Shown in pieces: positions 58,001 through 64,000 of a stretch of 64,000 nt of DNA (the stretch's first letter is position 1; each line of letters opens with the position of its first letter). Position numbers and translations under genes: made by a program. This DNA is from Thinopyrum elongatum. Taxonomy: Eukaryota; Streptophyta; Magnoliopsida; Poales; Poaceae. The stretch spans positions 197,150,076 through 197,214,075 of the forward strand of contig CM022298.1 of NCBI GenBank assembly GCA_011799875.1. Direction: 5' to 3'. A model generated the notes under the pieces. It saw only the letters and a program-made list of their open reading frames with translations. It searched no databases and had not been told where the DNA came from.

Positions 58001-58834
58001 AGTGGCCTTTTTCTTCAGCAAGGTCGGAGCCATTGAAGACTGACGTGGAGCTGAGGAACTTGCAGAGACTCCTGAAGCAATTGAGATTCCAGTAGTCCTT
58101 TGGCACGTGGCAAGATGCACAGGTGCTGAGGACTTTGCAGGAGCAGCTGAGGATTTTGCAACTGATGGAGTTGGTGATGCTTTTGAAGAAGTTGCTTGAG
58201 GATCAGGCCATGAGGGCTTGGAAGAGCTTGGCCGTGAGGGCATTGTAGCTGAGGAACTTGTCTTAACAACTGGTTTCTTTGACATAGCCTTCTTAGGCTT
58301 GCTAGCAGAGGCCTCAGCAGCGGCAGCAGCAGAATCTTCGTTGAATTTCTTCACTGCCTCTTTAGCCATTTTGGCCAGCTTGGCTTGACGCTTAGCCCAC
58401 TCTCTGGGAAATTCCTCACCGCGCCTGATACTTGAGGGATCAGCTTCTTGGCCTGGAGCCAAAGGAGGTCTTGGACATGGAGGGTTAACAGCGAATTTCT
58501 TCATGTACTTTGGAGTAACATAACGATATTCCCTCCATTCTTTTGCCCATCTCCTCTCAATCTTCTGAATGCGCACTTTGCGCTAATTTTTGTTCTCCTT
58601 GCCATGAGTTGCTTCATCAGGAGTACAATATTCATCATAGATGTCTTCAGGGATCTCAAAAGCAGTATTTGTCTCTGGCCTCTTTCCTCCCTTCTGAGGT
58701 CTTTTACCATCAGCCATCTTCTTTACTTGAGGATTTTGAACAATCGAATTTTCTGACGAGGTATGCAATTTTTCTTCAAGGAACGCTGCAAATGAGTTAA
58801 GTTGATGAGAACCTAGTGATTCAGCAGTGGACAT
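55058..58834 (-). pseudogene. Sirevirus accessory (env-position) gene, copy 3, one stop
   Basis: Starts MSTAESLGSHQLNSFAAF at 58834 and ends NAGAPPSTS at 55058, about 1,259 codons, with a single TAG at 58583-58585 (codon 84). The following 1,174 codons are fully open. N-terminal ~85 residues: short conserved start with ADGKRPQKGGKRPET. Residues ~90-620: low-complexity Ala/Ser/Pro/Lys sequence with basic patches (KAAEKAAVKKRKAS). Residues ~680-990: ordered domain (FWTASQMNFYSSLLFDKDK, HDAGLLNFCTNICDWNEEL, FNIIHGIPINYHDFF, ELKPYVPWIMKFIR). Residues ~1050-1180: helical segment with HQKVDRYHKWVKRQF. No obvious signal peptide or transmembrane segment. It sits after pol and before the 3' LTR. Structural or nucleic-acid-binding roles are as plausible as an envelope role. 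Confidence 0.75.
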
Positions 58835-60146
58835 GTGTACCTGTGAACAGAATATAGGTGCGAAGAATTTGGAGAGATCATATGTGTTCTCAGAAGTTTT
58901 TCAAAAGTATCAAGTTTGAGGAATTTGACCAGGGGTGTCTTGAAGAATTTCACTAAGCGTTCTTTGACTTAGGTTCCAGAGTTGTATAGATTGAAAATCC
59001 ACACAATTGAGGAATCTTGAAGAAAAACATTTCTTAGAGAAACAAATCAAGAACAGAAGCAAGTTGGTGTTTAAGAACATGAAAGTTGAAGAATAAACAC
59101 CTTTTGAAGATTTTGTGGAAATCATCAGAATCAACAAGGGCAGTAAAAATAGATTTTATTTACCCTTGAGGAAGAACACGACGAACTGAGAGTAGCAGTG
59201 GAGAAGCTCGTCCGTTCAGATCTTCCACGCCCTAACTTGGCGATGGAAAATAGGTACGTCGGCGGCGGAGTGAAGATTTCCGTGGCTGGCGTGAGTACGA
59301 TGGCGACGAGGTCGAGGCAGTGAAGCTCTTCCTCACTGGCGACGATGGAGTGTAGCGGCGGCGCTAGGTCTGAGAGCTCGAGCGAGGGGAGTGATATCGA
59401 GTGGAGTAAATGAGATCTTGAGGAGGGCGAGGGGAATTTATAGCCGAGGTTAAAAACCGTTCGTCCGAAGAAAATGGACGAACCTGCCCCTGACCCTTCT
59501 CATCCTAGTGACATGTGTCACCCACGTACTGTGAAGTGGAGGTCGTGTTAGATCATGGGTGAATAGTTAAATCTTATCGAGGGATATGGAACGGTTTGAG
59601 CGGCAAAAGCTGAAAATTCAGATTAGAATATTTTAATGTTTCGTTCGCAAATTCTTCAGCTGTCAAGGACACAGTGAAGACTTTGATCGGGTTTCAAATA
59701 GAACGCACATGAAGAATTTGTGAACAGACTGGGTTGAGTTTAGCATAGAGGGGGAATGGGTCCGATCACATTCACTTAGAAGAAAGTCAACTTGAAGAAT
59801 TAGCAATAAGTGAATGCTGTTGAGGACATGAAAAACTCAATTATATATATATATAGTCAATGAAGAACATAGTCGGAAAGAGTGAAGACTTTGCAAAGTT
59901 GAAGAATTTGAACAACTAAAGAATTTCAATCAGAAGAAAAACTCAAATTGAAGATTTTCAACTTTTGTTGGTGGCGTGACCCACCGTGTAAGAATGGTGA
60001 TTTCAGACGCCGCGTACAATTGACGTAGGGCTCTGAGAATCAAATTCTTCATTAATTTCTTCACACTTAGAGGGTTAGTCTTCATTGATTGAAGAAAAAA
60101 CGTTACTTCGTTGTTGCACATCTAAGTCATCAATTTTGCATAAGTG
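58835..60146. other. Copia spacer between pol and accessory gene (copy 3)
   Basis: Colinear with the spacer of copy 1. It has a splice-acceptor-like 'ttcacag' (minus strand) directly before the accessory ATG, GC-richer sequence at 59200-59420, and an AT run near 59839. No frame is conserved between the copies. Confidence 0.5.
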
Positions 60147-60654
60147 TTAGGATGTGTGTCCTTTTCCAAGAACATTCGAAGATTCTAAGATGTTTAGCTC
60201 ACACCACAACTTGCTAAATCTCTTCTCATCCAAGGGCTTTGTGAAGATATCGGCTAGCTGTTCTTCAGTCTTCACGTACTCGATTGAGATGTCGCCCTTC
60301 AACACATGATCACGAAGAAAGTGATGACGAATCTGGATGTGCTTTGTCTTTGAGTGCTGAACTGGGTTATGAGCAATCTTGATGGCACTCTCATTGTCAC
60401 AGTAGAGTGGCACATTCTTCATGTTGATGCCATAGTCCTTGAGGGTTTGCTTCATCAACAGCAATTGAGCACAGCAAGAACCAGCAGCATTATACTTAGC
60501 TTCAGTAGTAGAGAGTGATACGCAGTTCTGCTTCTTCGAGGACCAACATACTAAGGATCGTCCGAGGAAATGGCATGTGCCTGATGTTGACTTGCGGTCC
60601 ACACGATCACCAACATAGTCAGAGTCAGAATATCCAATGAGATCGAAAGCCGAG
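60147..60654 (-). CDS. Copia RNase H, C-terminal end of pol (partial)
   Basis: Open from the Gypsy-C junction at 60654 down to the stop at 60147. Motifs: [68 protein letters not shown] and ADIFTKPLDEKRF, all typical of Copia RNase H (catalytic D, E, D visible). It is uninterrupted, unlike copy 1, which has stops in the same stretch. The upstream RT and integrase lie beyond Gypsy-C, outside the window. Confidence 0.88.
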
Positions 60655-61125
60655 TGTCGGTGTCAAAACCGGCGGATCTCGGGTAGGGGGTCCCGAACTG
60701 TGCGTCTAAGGTCGATGGTAACAGGAGACGGGGGACATGATGTTTACCCAGGTTCGGGCCCTCTCTATGGAGGTAATACCCTACGTCCTACTTGATTGAT
60801 CTTGATGAATATGAATATTACAAGAGTTGACCTACCACGAGATCGTAATGGCTAAACCCTAGAAGTCTAGCCTGTCTGATTATGATTGCCCCTACGGACT
60901 AAAACCCTCCAGTTTATATAGACACCGGAGGGGACTAGGGTTGTACAAAGTCGGTTACAGAGAAAGGAATCTTCATATCCGAACGCCAAGCTTGCCGGCC
61001 ACGCCAAGGAGAGTCCCATCCGGACACGGGAGAGAGTATTCTGTCTTGTATCTTCACGGCCCATCAGTCCGGCCCATGTCACATAGCCCGGACGCCCGAG
61101 GACCCCTAAATCCAGGACTCCCTCA
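60655..61125 (-). repeat. Gypsy-C 3' LTR
   Basis: 471 bp from TGTCGGTGTCAAAACC to GGACTCCCTCA, with few differences from the two Gypsy-B LTRs. The segment 61126-61370 inside it has no gene; its start is shared with Gypsy-B. Confidence 0.92.
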
Positions 61126-61370
61126 GTAGCACCAGAACCAGGCTTTCAATGACGATGTGTCCGGAGCGCAGATTGTCTTCGGCATTGCAAGGCGGGTTCC
61201 ACCCCCGATTACTTCGAAGTACCGGACATAAGGAGCTGTATTCGGCCTTCCATTTAATGTCGTGCTCATCGGCTTCCACGCCTTCATGACTTCGGTTTCC
61301 ACGTGTCGAGCGAATACGAGAGGTCGGGTTATCTTTGCACATAACTCCCTGACCATGCAAGAAAGGCATC

Positions 61371-61378
61371 TATTTAAA
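61371..61378 (+). promoter_or_regulatory. TATA box of Gypsy-C antisense gene
   Basis: TATTTAAA in 'ggcatctatttaaagag', 81 bp upstream of the ATG at 61452. A transcript starting ~30 bp downstream would begin near 61405, which excludes the more upstream ATGs at 61383 and 61404 as practical starts. Confidence 0.5.
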
Positions 61379-61451
61379 GAGATTGGATCTTCTGATCAAT
61401 TCCATGCCAAGCGGGAAATCCTCAAAGCTTGCTAGGAGAAACCATTCCAAC

Positions 61452-64000
61452 ATGGCTAGTGCTCCTAGTTCTTCCACCCGCCCCCACGGCTCCAAAAATG
61501 GCGATTGGGAAAGATGTTCTATATCCCATGATCAACTGGTGAAGCTCCAAACACAGGGATTTCTTCCCCCTGCGGATCTGGTCCCTCTTCGAGCAGGTTT
61601 GACCTCCTTTTCAGGCGAAGTTTTGGCGGAAAATCTCCCCAATCGAACCAGGGGGGAGCGGGTGTGCTTCGTTCCTTATTTGCTAAGAGGCATTGGGTTT
61701 CCAATCCACCCTTTCCTCCGAGGACTCCTGGAGTACTATGGCCTCCAACTACACAACCTCACGCCGGCCTCTATCTTGCACATCGCGGGTTTTGTTGCCC
61801 TTTGCAAGCTTTTCCTAGGCTGTGAAGCCCACTTTGATTTATGGAGAAAATTATTCTGCCTCGTCCCTCATACCCAAGAGGGATCCATATTCGAGGTGGG
61901 CGGCGCCGAAGTATGGCGCATAGCCGGGACTGGATATCTATCCGGCACACCGAAGAAGGCATCCGAGGAGTGGCCCTCAGAGTGGTTTTATATTGAGGAC
62001 GTCGCTCTCCCTGACCCAATCCTAATGGGTCTCCCTGAATTTTCCAATGCTCCCTTGAAGAAACGCCACAGCTGGCGCCCTAGGAGCCTCGAGGAGGAAG
62101 ATAGTGCGGAAATCCATCAATTAATGAGCAAGATAAAGACGCTCGCCCAGTCCGGATTATCAATAATCGAGGTGATGGCAATCTCCATAGTGCGGGGTGT
62201 CCAGCCACTCCAATTTAGAGGGCACCCTATGTGGCACTACAATGGGGAAGATGACGCCTCACGCTATGGCCGGAAAGGTCCGAACACCCCCGCCGTTCTG
62301 GCCAAAATATTGGTCGATCTGTACGAAGGGGAGAAAGAGGAATTTATTCATCTTAAACGCCGAGAGGGATTTTCTATGTACAATCCTCCCAGCTGGGTGA
62401 GTTTTAATCCCACCACCGTACTCAATCCTTTCCACGAGTCACTTTCGATTGATACTGACCCGTCCATTTGTAACAGGAATGGCGAAAGGTCGTCAAGGGG
62501 ATCTACAGCCCCGCTCCACAGCCGGAGGACCATAATCGGGATCTTGACCCCGGATTCGAGGAGGATCCGGATATATCTGTGGAGCTAGAGGAGGGAGTAT
62601 TTTACCAGGCGAGCTACGATGGCACAGAAGTGGCCATTATAGCAGACTATCCCGGCCTCCTTCCTGCCTCACACGTAAGTAATTAGGAGACCTCTCCTCC
62701 GAAAGAGCTTCCTCACTCTGCCTCACTCACCACACTATATTGTGTTCCAAAGGGGAGGCGTTCGGCGCGCCATGTTACACCAGAGGCGACTCAAAAGAGA
62801 GCAGCGCCTATATCGGGCAAGCCTTCGAAGAGGAAGGCAAACGAAGTCACGACCGAGCCGTCATCAAAAAGGTATGGCTTCGTAAATATGCCCCTTGGCA
62901 GTCACATCCAACTGTGACATTGTCTGTTGGTGTCCCTTCAGGAAGAGCGTTCGCCGGACTATGTCCGGGGGTCCTGTAGGTCACACTCCCAACAGCCAGG
63001 CTCCAGAACCTGCCATAAAGACGAGGGCCGGTACGGGGGTGACGCCGGATTGTCCTTCGGCAGAGGATTCGGATGATGTATCCCTCACAAACTCAGAAGT
63101 GGAGAGCGCCATGAATCATCGGTGCCGGAGGGCCACTCTTCGCGACCCTGGCTTTACAGAAGAGGCATTTAATGCCTTCAACTTGGCTGATGCATACATC
63201 CGAGCTACTCGAGACGGGCTTACCAGAGCCACAGACCAGCATTTGAAAGATATGCGGGTAAGTTCACATCGTACAAACCTGATAATTATATACCAGTAGC
63301 CCCCGAGACTTGAAGCAGTTGATACAACTGATTTAAGGATCATTGTATAACTAGATGCTTACAGAGAAGAACAACCTGTTGTCTCAAGAACTGGAAAGGT
63401 GCCGAACTCAGCTAGCTGCTGCCACCGCCGAGTTGGAGAAATCCAAGAAGGCGTTGCCTGGTAATATTCCCCTCCATCGAGAAAATATAATTATATACCA
63501 GTAATGCTAACAGTGTTGCATATCTCATGGCAGGATCGTCAGATCAGCTGAAAGAGGCACTTGAAATCGCGCAAGCGGATAAACAAGAAGCCAAAAGGCT
63601 ACTAGCCGCGGGCGAACATGTGCTGACACGGGTCAGGGAGGATAAAAACAAGCTGCAGGATTCCAACATCCTGCTGGGCGAAGAACTGAAAGATGTGCGA
63701 GCCCAGCTAGCTGACTCCATGAAGGAAAATAAGAGACTACGAGGCGGTATATTCAGTATGCGTTCGAACTTACCTCGGTGTAATTCGGCGAGGAAAGGAA
63801 CTGACAGATTTATGTCTGCAGGTATGCTCACCGGCCGTCCCGAAGAGGAAATGTCCGGATCTTCAGGCGATCTGCTACAAGAGCTGCCGCAAATGCACGA
63901 GCGAGCTCGGCAGGCAATGCGGAGTGTTGCCAAGGCCTTGTGGCCATCCGCCTCCCCTCCAGGAAGTATGGAGGAACTTGTGCAGCTATTCAAAGGAGCA
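61452..64000 (+). CDS. Intact antisense multi-exon gene, 'putative gypsy type transposon' domain (partial)
   Basis: Start MASAPSSSTRPHGSK at 61452, chosen from the TATA position. Seven exons fit GT-AG splicing in one frame: 61452-62396, 62477-62674, 62753-62871, 62942-63257, 63355-63460, 63534-63746, and 63822 to the window edge, about 692 codons so far without a stop. Residues ~75-230 form the PF04195-like domain (FVPYLLRGIGFPIHPFLRG, YYGLQLHNLTPAS, FLGCEAHFDLWRKLF), followed by a Trp-rich part (FRGHPMWHYNGEDDA). Exons 3-4 are basic then acidic (KPSKRKANE; EDSDDVSLTNSEVES). Exons 5-6 are coiled coil (LLSQELERCRTQLAAA; ADKQEAKRLLAAG). Exon 7 has MLTGRPEEEMSGSSG and KALWPSASPPGS, like the end of the Gypsy-B gene. 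Function is unknown; transcription runs opposite to the host element. Confidence 0.75.

Larger units (their letters stand above)
53036..60654 (-). mobile_element. Copia-3: Sirevirus copy, right side cut by Gypsy-C
   Basis: Begins with LTR 3 (3' LTR), then polypurine tract, accessory gene, spacer and the RNase H end of pol, all on the minus strand. Gypsy-C interrupts pol at 60655. Copia-3 is a distinct, better preserved relative of the 8274-35221 copies. The left flank is GAAGC (53031-53035); the other end lies outside the window. Confidence 0.85.
60655..64000 (-). mobile_element. Gypsy-C: left part, same family as Gypsy-B
   Basis: The LTR (60655-61125) is the Gypsy-B type, and ~100 bp inside it are shared too. 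A plus-strand gene homologous to that of Gypsy-B follows. By analogy this is the 3' end of a minus-strand element; gag and the 5' LTR would be outside the window. Left flank CCGAG (60650-60654) lies within Copia RNase H. Confidence 0.85.

Noticed and set aside
55058..58834. Calling the accessory protein a viral envelope.
   Set aside because: No visible signal peptide, cleavage site or membrane anchor; only the position matches.

Overview
The window is nuclear DNA of a large-genome grass, most likely a Triticeae species (wheat, barley or goat-grass group). It is almost entirely nested transposable elements: Sirevirus-type Copia, Tat-type Gypsy and CACTA (En/Spm) elements, with small tandem arrays between them. 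The species call is inference from element types and layout. I saw no tRNA, rRNA, CRISPR or bacterial-type feature. The only candidate host gene with a recognisable domain is a short three-exon B3-domain gene at 6423-7217 (+).

Layout. 1-7222: older host sequence with a locally triplicated block holding a repeated 114-bp exon-like unit (minus strand), a Stowaway-like MITE (121-292), a small coiled-coil reading frame (3205-3597, minus), a five-copy ~500-bp array (3890-6090) and the B3 gene. 7223-8273: one end of a CACTA element (CACTA-A) with ~84-bp subterminal repeats and a last coding exon. 8274-35221: Copia internal and LTR sequence in the order LTR(8274-9773), internal, LTR(31706-33202), second internal. 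This is a dimer sharing its middle LTR; its right part lies outside the window. Its gag is split by a full-length Gypsy element (Gypsy-A, 19868-30173) with a perfect GTAGT target duplication. 35222-53035: a second CACTA (CACTA-B) with a decayed TNP2 transposase gene, itself split by Gypsy-B (42460-52300). 53036-60654: a third Copia copy with a nearly uninterrupted ~1,260-codon accessory gene. 60655-64000: Gypsy-C, a relative of Gypsy-B, running off the right edge.

Order of events, from what interrupts what: host sequence, then CACTA-A, then the Copia dimer, then Gypsy-A and CACTA-B, then Gypsy-B and Copia-3, then Gypsy-C. Every retroelement, and the TNP2 gene of CACTA-B, reads on the minus strand.

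Most element genes are dead (stops, frameshifts, lost catalytic residues). Two are not: the Copia-3 accessory gene has one stop in ~1,260 codons, and Gypsy-C carries a plus-strand (antisense) gene whose seven visible exons keep one open frame across six introns. All three Gypsy elements have a TATA box and an ATG on the strand opposite gag, just inside the 3' LTR, so antisense transcription units look like a shared feature. Gypsy-B has such a gene but no reverse transcriptase or integrase, so it is a gag-plus-antisense-gene non-autonomous element.
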